Counted from the stretch's first letter, positions 32,994-42,448 are shown. The stretch: DNA of 64,000 nt from Bin87 sp965115825 (GCA_965115825.1 OZ220464.1:1736001-1800000), one strand, 5' to 3'. Notes: generated from the letters alone by a model not told the origin. Numbers and translations: made by a program.

Positions 32994-33530
32994 CTATGCC
33001 AAGTCGGTCTCGGTGATTTCGATGTTGTGAATCGCCAGCCGTTCGGTGGGTTGGCTGTTTTCCCCGCTGCGGCTGCGCTGGACCGGGGACGTGGCCAGGG
33101 CTTCCAGTACGTCGTCGCCGTCCGTGAGCATTCCGAAGATGGTGTAGTTGGGCGGCAGGCCCACATCGCCGCCGTGGACGATGAACCACTGGCTGCCGTT
33201 GGTGTTGGGGCCGGCGTTGGCCATGGCCAGGGTGCCTCGCGTGTAGGAGCGGGTAACCTCCTCGTCGCGGAAACGGTAGCCGGGGCCGCCGGCGCCGTCG
33301 CCTCGCGGGCAGCCGCCTTGGATCATGAACCCGTTGATGACCCGGTGGAACTGGTTGTTTTCGTAGAAGTTGTCTCGTGCCAGGAAGACGAAATTGTTGA
33401 CGGCTCGGGGCGCTACTTCCGACAGCAGCGCGATGGTCATGTCGCCTTTGTCGGTCTTGATGACGGCGTGGTAGCGCTTGGTGGCTTCAATGACCAGACC
33501 GGGCGGGTTTTCGTATTGCTTGGGGGGCAT
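32994..33530 (-). CDS. Cyclophilin-type peptidyl-prolyl isomerase
   Basis: A 178-residue cyclophilin that speeds cis-trans isomerisation of prolyl bonds. The active-site residues are visible in FHRVINGFMIQGGCPRGDG and in LAMANAGPNTNGSQWFI. The C-terminus ends in IEITETD, the standard last strand. There is no signal peptide, so it works in the cytoplasm. GGAG is nine bases before the ATG. It is divergent from the dehydrogenase gene. Confidence 0.93.
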   Translation of the reverse strand: MPPKQYENPPGLVIEATKRYHAVIKTDKGDMTIALLSEVAPRAVNNFVFLARDNFYENNQFHRVINGFMIQGGCPRGDGAGGPGYRFRDEEVTRSYTRGTLAMANAGPNTNGSQWFIVHGGDVGLPPNYTIFGMLTDGDDVLEALATSPVQRSRSGENSQPTERLAIHNIEITETDLA

Positions 33531-33666
33531 TGCGTCTTTCTCCTGATAGTCATGGTGATGGCGATGCGGTCGGCGCGCAGCAGCGGGGATTATACCCTAT
33601 GCGCCAACATAGCGTTGGGGGCATAGCGTATAATGTACACATAGGATGAGTTCAGGAGGCAGCAAG

Positions 33667-34734
33667 ATGGGCGTACTGAATAAGATGGCCGGCTATGGAC
33701 ACGAACAGGTTGCGATGTATCACGACCCCGACTCGGGCCTGCGCGGCATTATCGCCATTCACGACACTACCCTGGGCCCCTCCTGCGGCGGCGCGCGGAT
33801 GTGGCCCTACCCGTCGGAGGCCGAGGCCCTGGCCGACGCCCTGCGGCTATCTTTGGCAATGACTTACAAGTCGGCGGCGGCCGGCCTGAACCTCGGCGGC
33901 GGCAAGGGCGTCATCATCGGGGATCCCCGCGCCGACAAGACGGAGGCCCTGCTGCGGGCCTGGGGCCGTTTCGTGGACACTCTGGGCGGGCGTTACCTCA
34001 CTACCACCGACGTAGGCACTACGGGCCGCGACCTTGAATCCGTCCGGCAGGAAACCGGCCACGTGGTAGGTCTGGATGTTACCCTGGGCGGCAGCGGCGA
34101 TACGTCGGTTATGACCGGCTTGGGCATCTATATGGGCATGAAAGCCTGCGCCGCCGACGTGTGGGGTTCGGATTCGCTGCGGGGGCGAACCGTGGCGATG
34201 CAAGGCTTCGGCAAGGTGGCGTCGCATACGGCAAAACACCTGCTGGCAGAGGACGCCCGGGTTATTGCCGCGGACATCAGCGAGGCGGCGCTGGACAGGG
34301 CCGCGGCTATGGGGGTCAAGGTAACGGGCGTTGACGATATTTACGATGTGGACTGCGATGTATTCGCGCCCTGCGCCCTGGGCGGCGTCATCAACGCCGA
34401 GACTATTGACCGCCTGAGCTGCCGCATTGTAGCCGGCGGCGCCAACAATCAGCTGGCCACTCCGGAAGATGGGGAGGAGCTGCACCGCCGGGGCATCATT
34501 TACGCGCCGGACTTTTTAATCAATGCCGGGGGCATCATCAACGCCGCCGCCGAAATCGGCCAGGCTTACAACCCGGAGCGCTCCCGCCAGCAGACAGAAC
34601 GCATCCATGAGCAGATGGCCGCCGTGCTGGCCGCATCCCGCAAGAAGGGAATTTCCACCGCCCGCGCCGCCGATCTCCTTGCCGAGCGGCGCCTGGCCTC
34701 CGTTCGCCAAGTCCGCGCCATCTGGCGGGGGTAG
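33667..34734 (+). CDS. Leucine dehydrogenase-type Glu/Leu/Phe/Val dehydrogenase
   Basis: A 355-residue NAD-dependent amino-acid dehydrogenase that reversibly deaminates branched-chain amino acids. The catalytic set matches bacillar leucine dehydrogenase in position: Lys68 (TYKSAAAG), Lys80 (LGGGKGVI) and Asp115 (TTDVGT). The Rossmann motif reads VAMQGFGKVASHTA. GAGG precedes the ATG at 33667; a start seven codons earlier lacks one. It could feed branched 2-oxo acids to CoA-linked catabolism. It stands alone between the divergent cyclophilin gene and the convergent aspartic protease gene. Confidence 0.88.
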   Translation: MGVLNKMAGYGHEQVAMYHDPDSGLRGIIAIHDTTLGPSCGGARMWPYPSEAEALADALRLSLAMTYKSAAAGLNLGGGKGVIIGDPRADKTEALLRAWGRFVDTLGGRYLTTTDVGTTGRDLESVRQETGHVVGLDVTLGGSGDTSVMTGLGIYMGMKACAADVWGSDSLRGRTVAMQGFGKVASHTAKHLLAEDARVIAADISEAALDRAAAMGVKVTGVDDIYDVDCDVFAPCALGGVINAETIDRLSCRIVAGGANNQLATPEDGEELHRRGIIYAPDFLINAGGIINAAAEIGQAYNPERSRQQTERIHEQMAAVLAASRKKGISTARAADLLAERRLASVRQVRAIWRG

Positions 34735-34778
34735 TGTGGCGCCGGCGCAGCTGCGGGAAGCAGCGTCGGCTAGGGCGA

Positions 34779-35048
34779 TTAGCCTGCCACCCCGGTCAGT
34801 AATCCCTTCAGTCGGGTTGCCGGCAATCTGTTGAGGGTTTGGTTGCGAGGGTCGACTTCAATACCGACCGATTCGAGGGCGGTGACGCCCAACAACGGCT
34901 CAGCGTTTTCCTCTCTGAACACAATGGTTCCCCAAGTTGTTTCTCCCATGCAGTCGGTAGCCCCGGTGTCAACCAAGAAGAGGCCTTCCCATACTCGGTC
35001 GGGGTCGGTCGGATTCCGTATGGCTACGGTTACATGTGTCGGGCCCAT
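34779..35048 (-). CDS. Clan AA aspartic protease with internal deletion
   Basis: An 89-residue retropepsin-like protein. The N-terminal strand leads to the active-site motif FLVDTGATD, and the C-terminal PLLGVTALESVGIEVDPRNQ is typical of bacterial clan AA proteases. From memory of the family, these are about 120 residues long. The flap region that should lie between VDTGATD and GETTWGTIVF is missing, about 40 residues, while the frame is kept. It may be an inactive remnant. AGAGG lies six bases before the ATG. Confidence 0.7.
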   Translation of the reverse strand: MGPTHVTVAIRNPTDPDRVWEGLFLVDTGATDCMGETTWGTIVFREENAEPLLGVTALESVGIEVDPRNQTLNRLPATRLKGLLTGVAG

Positions 35049-35127
35049 TGCGTACCTCTTTCTGCGCAGGTTTGAGCTTCCTGATTCAACATTCGTCGTA
35101 CCACGATTACCTAACCGCTGCGGTCGA

Positions 35128-36498
35128 CTATTCTGCGCTGTCGTACACTACCGTATCCGGGCGGTACACTGCCCAGGAGAACCATAGCTGACCGATGCGC
35201 CCCGGCGTCGGGTTCAGTTGCGCCCCGGCCAGCGGGCCGCTGACGGCGCGGCCAAAGATGTTCCACCGGCTGCCGGTTTGCTCATCGACGATGTTGCCGT
35301 CGGGGTCGGGGGCGAAAGCAAGGACTTTACCATCCGGGCCGATGGGCGAGAATATCCCGGCCGTTCCCACGTCTCTTCCCTGAGAGACGGCGCCGGCGTC
35401 CAGCGCCGAGGCGGTGCCCGGCATCCAGAAAACTACCACGTCTTGGCCGCCAATGGACGCTGACACTACCCGCTCTTCGGATAGCGTGGTGAAGGACACC
35501 GCCCACGCCGCATCGCCGCGCTCAATGGCGACGACGCGCTCTACCGGCGGCAGGCGCGGGTCTTCCTCGCCGCTGAACAGGAAAGGGGAATTGCCGGGCC
35601 GGTCGTAGCCGGAGTATGGGTTGCTGCCGTAAGGCCGGCCCGAATCGGGACGGGACAGCGCCTGCCCGTCCGGGAACATGGCTTTGAAATCGGCCCACGA
35701 GACGATGGACAGGTATAGCTGTTCCAGGCGTTGGCCGGCGTATTGGCCGATGACGGCTTCACCGCCGAACTCCTGCCACCAGGATTCGGTCTGTCGGTCA
35801 TACATCAGCAGATTGCTGTCGCGCAGCGCGCCGGTAGTTCCGAAGTCTAGGGTTTCGCCGTCAACCGTCCGCCTGTACACGAAGGCGGTATTGCAGAGCG
35901 GTCAATAGGTGATGACTACGGGATCGCCGCCGACCGTGTCGTTGACCAGTTCGTGCCATACCATTATCTGCACGGGGTAGGCGCGGGCGTCGCCGTTGAG
36001 GTTGACCACCTGCACCGCTTCCCGGTCGTCCAGCCATTCGTCGGCCTCGGCGATGGATTCAAAGGCGGGGTGGTCAATGGCGGGAATGCCGTCTTTTGGC
36101 GGGCCGCCGGTTTGTATCTCATCGTAGGAGATTGTGGTTCGGGAGAAGTCGGTTTTCCAGGTGGCGCGCAGCAGGCGTTCGTATCGCTGGCGGACCTGAT
36201 CGGCCTCTGCTGCGTCTATCGTTGCGATCCGGGCAGGCGGCGGCGCGACAGGCGTTGCCGTTGAGGAGGGGATGGCGGTACGGGTCGGCGTGGCAGGGGC
36301 CGGAGACGGCAGAGCGGTGACGGTTGCAGCCGGCGACTCTTGAGCCGGCACGGTATTGGCAGGGGGCGCGGCAGTCGGCGCTGCGGTCGGTTCGGCCGGC
36401 GGGGACTGCATTGTGCCGCAGGCCAGCGCGAGCAAGACTGCAATCAGGACTAATGCCACGACGCGCCGGTCGCCCGGTAGTGTACGTAGCATGGTCAT
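35128..36498 (-). CDS. DUF3179 lipoprotein with in-frame UGA in its CPLC motif
   Basis: A continuous 456-codon frame interrupted only by TGA at codon 199 (35902-35904). The N-terminus is a lipoprotein signal with lipobox LALAC (Cys27), then a Thr/Pro linker. The DUF3179 domain runs through the UGA: GDARAYPVQIMVWHELVNDT, VVITY-(UGA)-PLCNTAFVYRR, then LLMYDRQTESWWQ. Family members usually have TYCPLC here, so UGA replaces the first Cys of a CxxC pair. This fits selenocysteine or a nonsense mutation; if a stop, the pieces are 35902-36498 and about 35128-35880. A hairpin lies 13 bases past the UGA. No selenocysteine machinery is in the window. The start is uncertain; ATGs at 36537 and 36612 are also in frame. 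Confidence 0.7.
35869..35904 (-). promoter_or_regulatory. UGA codon with SECIS-like downstream hairpin
   Basis: On the minus strand, UGA (35904-35902) is followed by 13 bases, then CCGCCT (35888-35883), an eight-base loop TCGTGTAC, and AGGCGG (35874-35869), a perfect six-bp stem. The apical loop begins 20 bases after the UGA, within the range given for bacterial SECIS elements (about 16-37). The loop has a GU but not a G in its first two positions, so it only partly fits the published consensus. Confidence 0.4.
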
Positions 36499-36582
36499 GG
36501 TCGCGTGACGGGCAACGACGCGGTAAAATAGGGTCATGCCGGTGATAAATCGCGCGGCAATACGCTGGCGGGAACAATCGCC

Positions 36583-36822
36583 ATGGCGTCTCCCGACTCC
36601 ACAAATGACCACAACCTGGTGGAAGAGCGTACCTGCAAGCGATTCAGAGACGTTGAGAACCGCTTGACCATTGCTTTCGCTATCATGTTGGTTGCAACAG
36701 CCACCATAGTGGTCATCGCTATAAAGTACTTTCAGGGGGGCAAGATAGGGTCTTGCGGAAGCGCTACCGTCCGCGCAGGCGTGGGTCGAATACGTCGCGG
36801 AGCGCGTCGCCGAGGAGGTTGA
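36583..36822 (+). CDS. Possible small membrane protein
   Basis: A 79-codon frame beginning MASPDSTNDHNLVEERTC, with one clear membrane helix (LTIAFAIMLVATATIVVIAI, about residues 28-47). After YFQGG the reading runs antisense into the permease gene and becomes Arg/Gly-rich, so the original end may be lost. GGGA lies nine bases before the ATG. It fills the gap between the DUF3179 and permease genes. A real but truncated small gene is plausible; chance is not excluded. Confidence 0.35.
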   Translation: MASPDSTNDHNLVEERTCKRFRDVENRLTIAFAIMLVATATIVVIAIKYFQGGKIGSCGSATVRAGVGRIRRGARRRGG

Positions 36823-37672
36823 ATCCCATCACCACGAGGAAGATGGCCAAGCCGGGGAAGATGGCCAGCCAAGGGCCGCTTTTGACATGAGCCGACGCGG
36901 CGCGCACCAACATTGCGCCCCAGCTGGGCTGGTCGGGCGGCGTCCCGACCCCGAGGAAGGAAAGCGAAGACTCGATGATGATGGCGAACCCGAGATAATA
37001 GGTTGCCAGCACCAGATAGGTTGCGAAGCAGTTGGGGACGATGTGTCGGAAGATGATGCGCCATGGCGGCGCCCCGATGGCCGTCGCCGCCGTTACGTAG
37101 TCCAGCTCCTTGAGCGACAGCACCTGTGAGCGCACCGTTCTGATGACGGGCGCGATCATACCGATGACGATGGCGAGGATAACGGTGTTGAGGGAGGGCT
37201 TAACTACGGCCATGATGGCCAGCGCGATGAGCAGGCCGGGCAGGGACATCAGCGCGTCAACGATGCGTTGGGCAACCATGTCAACGATGCCGCCGATATA
37301 GGTAAGGGCAACGCCGATGATGAAACTGCCGGTGATGCCGACCAGCACGCTGCCCAGACCCACGTACAACGAGATGCGCGCGCCATAGATCAGGCGGCTC
37401 ATTACGTCCCGGCCAATGTAGTCGGCTCCCAGCAGGAATTGGGAGCTGGGAGCTTCCCAGGGCAGCGCCGGAGTAGAGCGCGGGTCGTAGGGGGCCAATA
37501 CGGGGGCCAGAAGGGCGACCAGAACCAGCAGGACGACAATCATACCTCCGATTGCGCCCAAGGGTTTGGTGCGTATGAACCGCGTGAGTGCGGTCCACGA
37601 CCGCGCCGGCAGTCCCGGAGCGGGGAGGCCCGCTCGGGTTAGAGCAGTTTGTTCCGATGTTTGGTTAATCAT
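36764..37672 (-). CDS. Peptide/nickel-type ABC transporter permease (DppC/OppC family)
   Basis: A 302-residue inner-membrane permease with an N-terminal helix (GAIGGMIVVLLVLVALLAPVLAPYDP) followed by the core domain. Its landmarks are FLLGADYIGRDVMSRLIYGARISL, and the ATPase-coupling EAA loop appears as LKELDYVTAATAIGAPPWRIIFRHIVPN. It pairs with the DppB-type permease 69 bp upstream and the binding protein beyond. No ATPase genes follow, so the ATP-hydrolysing subunits must be shared or encoded elsewhere. Confidence 0.92.
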   Translation of the reverse strand: MINQTSEQTALTRAGLPAPGLPARSWTALTRFIRTKPLGAIGGMIVVLLVLVALLAPVLAPYDPRSTPALPWEAPSSQFLLGADYIGRDVMSRLIYGARISLYVGLGSVLVGITGSFIIGVALTYIGGIVDMVAQRIVDALMSLPGLLIALAIMAVVKPSLNTVILAIVIGMIAPVIRTVRSQVLSLKELDYVTAATAIGAPPWRIIFRHIVPNCFATYLVLATYYLGFAIIIESSLSFLGVGTPPDQPSWGAMLVRAASAHVKSGPWLAIFPGLAIFLVVMGFNLLGDALRDVFDPRLRGR

Positions 37673-37741
37673 GGCAACACCTGCCGGTAGAGGCTTGCTT
37701 GTGTCTGCCGGAGCGGCGGCCCCGTTTCGGGAAACTCTTGG

Positions 37742-38701
37742 CTAGGAATAGCGGATGCGGGGGTCGAGAATGCCGTAGAGCATATCGATGATGAGGTTGA
37801 GCAGCAGGACGACGGCGGCGGTCATCAGGATGACGCCCTGGATGATGGGGAAGTCGCGGTGGTTGATGGCGTCAATGAGGAAGTTGCCGACGCCGGGGAC
37901 GACGAAAATCTGCTCGACGATGATAACGCCGCCCAACAGCCGGCCGAACTGGTAGCCGGATACGGTAACTACGGGGAGCATGGCGTTTTTCAGTGCGTGG
38001 CGCCCGACTACAACCCATTCGCGCAGTCCTTTGGAACGAGCCGTGCGCATATAATCTTCCCGCATTACCTCCAGCATTGCGGAGCGGGTAACCCGGGCGG
38101 TAAAGGCCATGTCGTGGAAGCCGATGACGGCGGCGGGGAGCAGCATGAGCTTAAGGTTTTGAATGGGGTCTTCCCACAAATGGGCGTACTCCAGCGGGGG
38201 CAGCCATTCCGCCCAGTATGCCAAGCCGTAGATGACGAGCACGCCAATCCAGAAAGTTGGCATGGCAATGCCCAGCAGCGCAATGACCCGGCTGGCGTAG
38301 TCCAGGCCGGAGTCCTGCTTCATTGCCGACAGGATGCCCAGCGGTACAGCGGTGACGAAGGCCATCAGTATGGCCAGCACCGCCAACTCAAAGGTTCGGG
38401 CGAAGCGTTCCAAGAGCTCCAATCCGAAAGGCTGACCATAGTACAGGGATATGCCCAGGTCGCCTCGGACGACGCCCCAAAGCCAATCGGCGTATTGGAC
38501 ATAGATAGGACGGTTGAGTCCCAGGTCTTCCCGCAGACGCTCGAAGTCTTCGTTCGTGACCGTGCCGCTGGCGTCTTCGCCGGTTAGCAGGTATGCGGCG
38601 GCGTCTCCCGGCACGATGGAAAAGAGACCGAAGACCAGGACGGTGGCCAGCAGCATAGTGGGGATGAAGAGCAGCAATCTTCTGGCGAGATATTGAGTCA
38701 T
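37742..38701 (-). CDS. Peptide/nickel-type ABC transporter permease (DppB/OppB family)
   Basis: A 319-residue permease starting YLARRLLLFIPTMLLATVLVFGLFSIVPGD, the standard DppB opening. The LGLNRPIYVQYADWL periplasmic loop and the coupling loop MREDYMRTARSKGLREWVVVGRHALKN are clear. GGAG lies seven bases before the ATG. It follows the substrate-binding protein gene across a 119-bp gap that contains a hairpin, which could lower permease expression relative to the binding protein. Confidence 0.92.
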   Translation of the reverse strand: MTQYLARRLLLFIPTMLLATVLVFGLFSIVPGDAAAYLLTGEDASGTVTNEDFERLREDLGLNRPIYVQYADWLWGVVRGDLGISLYYGQPFGLELLERFARTFELAVLAILMAFVTAVPLGILSAMKQDSGLDYASRVIALLGIAMPTFWIGVLVIYGLAYWAEWLPPLEYAHLWEDPIQNLKLMLLPAAVIGFHDMAFTARVTRSAMLEVMREDYMRTARSKGLREWVVVGRHALKNAMLPVVTVSGYQFGRLLGGVIIVEQIFVVPGVGNFLIDAINHRDFPIIQGVILMTAAVVLLLNLIIDMLYGILDPRIRYS

Positions 38702-38755
38702 TCTTCAACTCCGGCCGGCTGGCCCGCAGAGTGGATAGGGTACACGATGCGCGAT

Positions 38756-38786
38756 TGGCCGGCCCAAGGTTAGTTTGAGCCGGCCA
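38756..38786 (-). other. Intercistronic hairpin between binding-protein and permease genes
   Basis: TGGCCGGC (38756-38763) pairs with GCCGGCCA (38779-38786) over a 15-base loop. There is no T-run. Its place just after the binding-protein stop codon fits a role in stabilising that part of the mRNA. Confidence 0.45.
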
Positions 38787-38820
38787 GGTTTGCGTGTTGA
38801 GCGTACTATCGGAGCTCCGA

Positions 38821-40770
38821 TTAGGGGCGATAGCCGCGCTCAGGGACGGCGCTGTGGTCGCAGGCGGACTCTTCGCCGCCGGCCCACCATACGTGGTCCC
38901 ACTTTTTGACCAGCTGGACCGTGGGCGGGTAGTGGAAGTTGCGGATACGGCAATCAAAGGCGCCGCCGCTGGAGTACCACAAGACCGGGAGCCAGTGGCT
39001 TTCGCCCTGATGCAGGATATCGGCCAGGTCTTCCAGATGCTTCTGGCGCACCGCCGGGTCAACCTCGCGGTTCTGCAAGTCAATGAGCTCGTCAACCTCG
39101 TCGTTCTGCCAGTTGTGGGGGTTGCGCAGGACGTCTTGGAGGTAGAACTGGTTGATGATGTCGCCCGGGTCGCGCAGGATGATGCCGGTGCCAACGCCGT
39201 CAAAGTTGGCCACGCCGTCCCGCAGCCCAACGTACATGGTAGCCAGGTCGGTGGGCTGAATGACGATGTTGATGTTGAGGTCTTCCCGCAGCTGGGGAGC
39301 CACGGTCTCGGCTGTGGACAGCGAGGGGTTGGTGTTCACGACGTTGTGAGTGATCTCGAACCCGTCGGCATAGCCGGCTTCGGCGAGCAGCTGCCTGGCC
39401 TCGGCCAAGGCGGCTTCCCGGTCTCCATAGGCGACGTTGTTGGCGCGCAGGTCTTCCAGGTCTTCCACGACGCCGGGGGCGAAGAAGGTGCCGGGCTGGC
39501 CGAAGCCCAGGATGGCCTTTTCCACGGCGTTGTCGCGGTCAATGCCCAGGTACATGGCGCGCCGCACTCGCGGGTCGTCAAAAGGCGGTATGGTATGGTT
39601 CAGGAAGAAAGCCTGAACGCCGGAAGCTTCCAGGATGACAGCGCGGACGCGGCCGTTGGTGTCTTCTTCAAGGCGGGCCATGTCCTCAGGGCGGTTGCTG
39701 CCGGTAACCGGCTGGTAAGAGCCGTAGACCTGACCGGCCTGCAACGCCGACAGACGGCGGGCGGTGTCTCGGATGAGGAATACTTTCAAGCCGTCGAAGA
39801 AAGGACGCCCGGTTTTGAAGTAGTTGGGATTGCGGTCGTAGGAATAGCCGGAGTCTTTTTCCCACTCGCGCAGCATCCATGGGCCGGAGCCGATGAGGCT
39901 GTCGGGAGCGCCGGCGTTGATGGCGTCGATGGCTTCGGCCTGGGTTTTGCCGGTGTTGGCCTGTTCCTGGGTGAGGTTCTCGGCTACGTGCTTGGGATAG
40001 ACTTTCATGTAGTCGGAGGCCAGGTTGGGCAGGAAGCCGGCGGCGGGGAACCGCAGGGGGATCTTGACGGTTTTGTCGTCAATGGCCTCGGCGGTGCCGT
40101 GTTTTACGAAGTTGTTGAGGAAGCCGGTGCGGGCGCGCAGGACGCCTTCCTCCACCTGCCCCAGCGTGATGCGGTCGATGGAGAAAGCGACGTCATCGGC
40201 GGTTACCGGCATCCCGTCGGAGAAGGTGGCGTCCGGATGCAGGTTGAAGATGTAGCCGACTTCGCTGCCTTCTTCGTAGAACTCCCAGCTGACGGCCAGG
40301 TCTCCGATGATTTCGTTGGGGTTGATGGGGTTGTATTCCAGGATCTGGTTGAAGCGAGGGCCTGATGGGATCAGGACGGTGTTCATGGAACCGCCGTAGT
40401 GAACGTCCCAGAAGCCGGGGTTGCTGGTAGCCACCAGGGGGAAGTCGCCCCGATAGTGTTTGCTCTCGCCTTCCTGCCACCAGTCGGGCCGAGCGTCAAC
40501 TGCAACGGCGGTTGGCACTGGTACGGAGGTAGGGGCAACGTCCAACGGGGGGGTTGGCGTACGTTCCTGAACGCCGGCGAAGGGGTCCAAGGTAGGGGTT
40601 TCCTGCTGTTGTTGGGGAGGAGCTCCGCCGCCATTGCCGTCGGAACCGCCGCCGTCTCCGGCAGGATCCGGCGTGGTGGCAGCGCCGCCGCAGGCTACGA
40701 TGGCGGCAGCGGTGGCCAGCGCGCCCAGAACCAGCAGGATCCGCGGATGCCAGAATCTTCGCAAGTCCAT
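38821..40770 (-). CDS. ABC transporter substrate-binding lipoprotein (family 5, peptide type)
   Basis: A 649-residue extracytoplasmic solute-binding protein. The signal peptide ends in lipobox AIVAC (Cys27). A low-complexity Gly/Gln/Pro/Thr linker reaches to about residue 90. The family 5 (DppA/OppA) domain follows, with FNLHPDATFSDGMPVTADDVAFSIDR, the region that marks these proteins, and PFDDPRVRRAMYLGIDRD. It captures peptides or other oligomeric organic compounds for the two permeases downstream. GGGAGG lies about ten bases before the ATG. The long linker suits a thick or unusual envelope. Confidence 0.92.
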   Translation of the reverse strand: MDLRRFWHPRILLVLGALATAAAIVACGGAATTPDPAGDGGGSDGNGGGAPPQQQQETPTLDPFAGVQERTPTPPLDVAPTSVPVPTAVAVDARPDWWQEGESKHYRGDFPLVATSNPGFWDVHYGGSMNTVLIPSGPRFNQILEYNPINPNEIIGDLAVSWEFYEEGSEVGYIFNLHPDATFSDGMPVTADDVAFSIDRITLGQVEEGVLRARTGFLNNFVKHGTAEAIDDKTVKIPLRFPAAGFLPNLASDYMKVYPKHVAENLTQEQANTGKTQAEAIDAINAGAPDSLIGSGPWMLREWEKDSGYSYDRNPNYFKTGRPFFDGLKVFLIRDTARRLSALQAGQVYGSYQPVTGSNRPEDMARLEEDTNGRVRAVILEASGVQAFFLNHTIPPFDDPRVRRAMYLGIDRDNAVEKAILGFGQPGTFFAPGVVEDLEDLRANNVAYGDREAALAEARQLLAEAGYADGFEITHNVVNTNPSLSTAETVAPQLREDLNINIVIQPTDLATMYVGLRDGVANFDGVGTGIILRDPGDIINQFYLQDVLRNPHNWQNDEVDELIDLQNREVDPAVRQKHLEDLADILHQGESHWLPVLWYSSGGAFDCRIRNFHYPPTVQLVKKWDHVWWAGGEESACDHSAVPERGYRP

Positions 40771-40962
40771 ATAGATAAGTCCTCCCTGATTTGGTTATCG
40801 CTCTTGAACCATGACGACGTGCGGGTGGGGGTAGCGACAACACGCCGCAGCCGGGTTGCCGGCGTTGGATGATGCTACTTAAAGGAGAGATGCGTTGTCA
40901 AACATCATTTGGTGATATTCACCGCTATGCAACATTGCAATAATGGATTTAGGCCGGCGCGA

Positions 40963-42441
40963 TTACCGGCTCGGGTTCAGGCTGACTGCGGCCAACGTTC
41001 CGCCGTTTGCAGCAATGGGAACGAGCAGCAGCTCTCCGGATACGATAGGGGAGGCAGTTATCGGGCCAGCGAGGGCGGCTGTCCATTGGGTAGCGCCGTC
41101 GGCTAGCGAGAGGGCCGTAACGATGCCCCGCTCGTCGCCGATGAGAGCCGCGTCGCCGGCGATGGCGGCGCCGGCGGCTATGTCTGCACCAAGGGCCGTT
41201 TCCCAACGGATTTCGCCATCATCCGCGTCCAGCCCGGTAACCAGTCCGCCGGCGTCGGCGATTACGACGGTTTGTCCGGATACCGCCGGCTGATGGGGCT
41301 GCCTGCCGCCGGTTCTGGTGGACCAGACGGCGCCCTGCTGCACCGGTGGGCGCTTGGCGAATCCCCAAACGGCGAGTTGGGCGCGGACGTAATAGATGGG
41401 ACGCTCCAGCGGGTAGCGATGTCCCCGGTAGTCAATGCCCCAAACCCGGCCGCGGAAGCCGTCGATCTTGGCGCCGTTGCTGCTGACGTGAAGCAGGGCG
41501 TTGGTAAGCGCCGGCCCATCCCTGGTCCAGCGCCCTCCGCCGGCGTCGTAAATCATGCGCAGCCGGCCGGTGTTCACGTCCAGAATGTGTATCTTTGCGT
41601 CGTTGGCGGTGACTACCAGTCGGTCGTCGTTGACTGCCGGCGGCGCGATTATCCAATCGCCCACCTGATAGTCCCAGAGGGTTTCGCCGCTGGCGGCGTC
41701 CAGGGCCAGCAGTCGGCGCCGGTCAGTTTCGGCTACGAAGAGCCGGCCGTCGGCCACCGTGGGAGAGGGCAAGGACGATGTCGACAGCCGCTTTGACCAC
41801 ACTACTGCGCCGCTCTCGGCGTCCAGGGCGGTTACGATGCCGGGTTTGAAGACCACGAAGACGATGCCGTCGGCAACCGCCGGCGTGACGGCGGCGGGAA
41901 GGCCGGAGTCGTAGCGCCAGACTACCGTTCCGCTGTCGCTTTCCAGCGCGACGACGCTCCCATTTTCGGCAGTAAGATACACCCGGCCGCCAACCACGGA
42001 CGGGGGGGCTGCGATGGGCGCGCCGGCAGCGTACTCCCAGAGTATTTGCGGGGAGTCGCCGGGGGAGAACTCCGGCGCAACGGCGGCGGATGTGTTGGCG
42101 GGGCCACCGCCGGCCTGGGGCCAGTCGCCGGCCGGCGCGGCAACGGAGGTGTCACCGATGACCGTTGACGGCTGCGGCGGGTCCGGCGGTAGCCCGGTGT
42201 ACTCCCAAAGTATCCAGAACAGCAGGCCGAGCAGGGGCAGCGTTATCAGGGCAGCGCGAACCAGGCGGCTGCGTAAAAAGTCCAGGCGGATTCGTCGGGA
42301 GCGCCGACGGGCTTCCCCTGAGGCCACAGCGGCCAGCCCGGAGAAGGATCCGCACTGGGCGCAGCGGGGGTTTTCCTCTGACGGCTCGTTAAGATGGCCG
42401 CAGAATCGGCAAAGCAGGACGGTGTCGGGGGCGGCGCTCAC
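40963..42441 (-). CDS. Zinc-ribbon membrane-anchored PQQ-like beta-propeller protein
   Basis: A 492-residue protein. It has a zinc ribbon at the N-terminus (CRFCGHLNEPSEENPRCAQCG), a single membrane helix (AALITLPLLGLLFWILW, about residues 62-78), and an outside domain built of PQQ-type propeller blades. Repeated motifs such as GSVVALESDSGTVVWRY, GIVTALDAESGAVVWSK and LLALDAASGETLWDY show the blades. No enzyme-specific residues stand out, so it is more likely a binding or scaffold protein (BamB-like fold). I start at the GTG at 42441, seven bases after the hydantoinase stop; a longer frame would overlap that gene. Confidence 0.75.
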   Translation of the reverse strand: MSAAPDTVLLCRFCGHLNEPSEENPRCAQCGSFSGLAAVASGEARRRSRRIRLDFLRSRLVRAALITLPLLGLLFWILWEYTGLPPDPPQPSTVIGDTSVAAPAGDWPQAGGGPANTSAAVAPEFSPGDSPQILWEYAAGAPIAAPPSVVGGRVYLTAENGSVVALESDSGTVVWRYDSGLPAAVTPAVADGIVFVVFKPGIVTALDAESGAVVWSKRLSTSSLPSPTVADGRLFVAETDRRRLLALDAASGETLWDYQVGDWIIAPPAVNDDRLVVTANDAKIHILDVNTGRLRMIYDAGGGRWTRDGPALTNALLHVSSNGAKIDGFRGRVWGIDYRGHRYPLERPIYYVRAQLAVWGFAKRPPVQQGAVWSTRTGGRQPHQPAVSGQTVVIADAGGLVTGLDADDGEIRWETALGADIAAGAAIAGDAALIGDERGIVTALSLADGATQWTAALAGPITASPIVSGELLLVPIAANGGTLAAVSLNPSR

Positions 42442-42448
42442 GGGTGGG

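Noticed and set aside
40896..40901. TTGACA on the minus strand upstream of the substrate-binding protein gene
   Set aside because: No acceptable -10 element lies 16-18 bases downstream, and it would leave a leader of about 100 bases.
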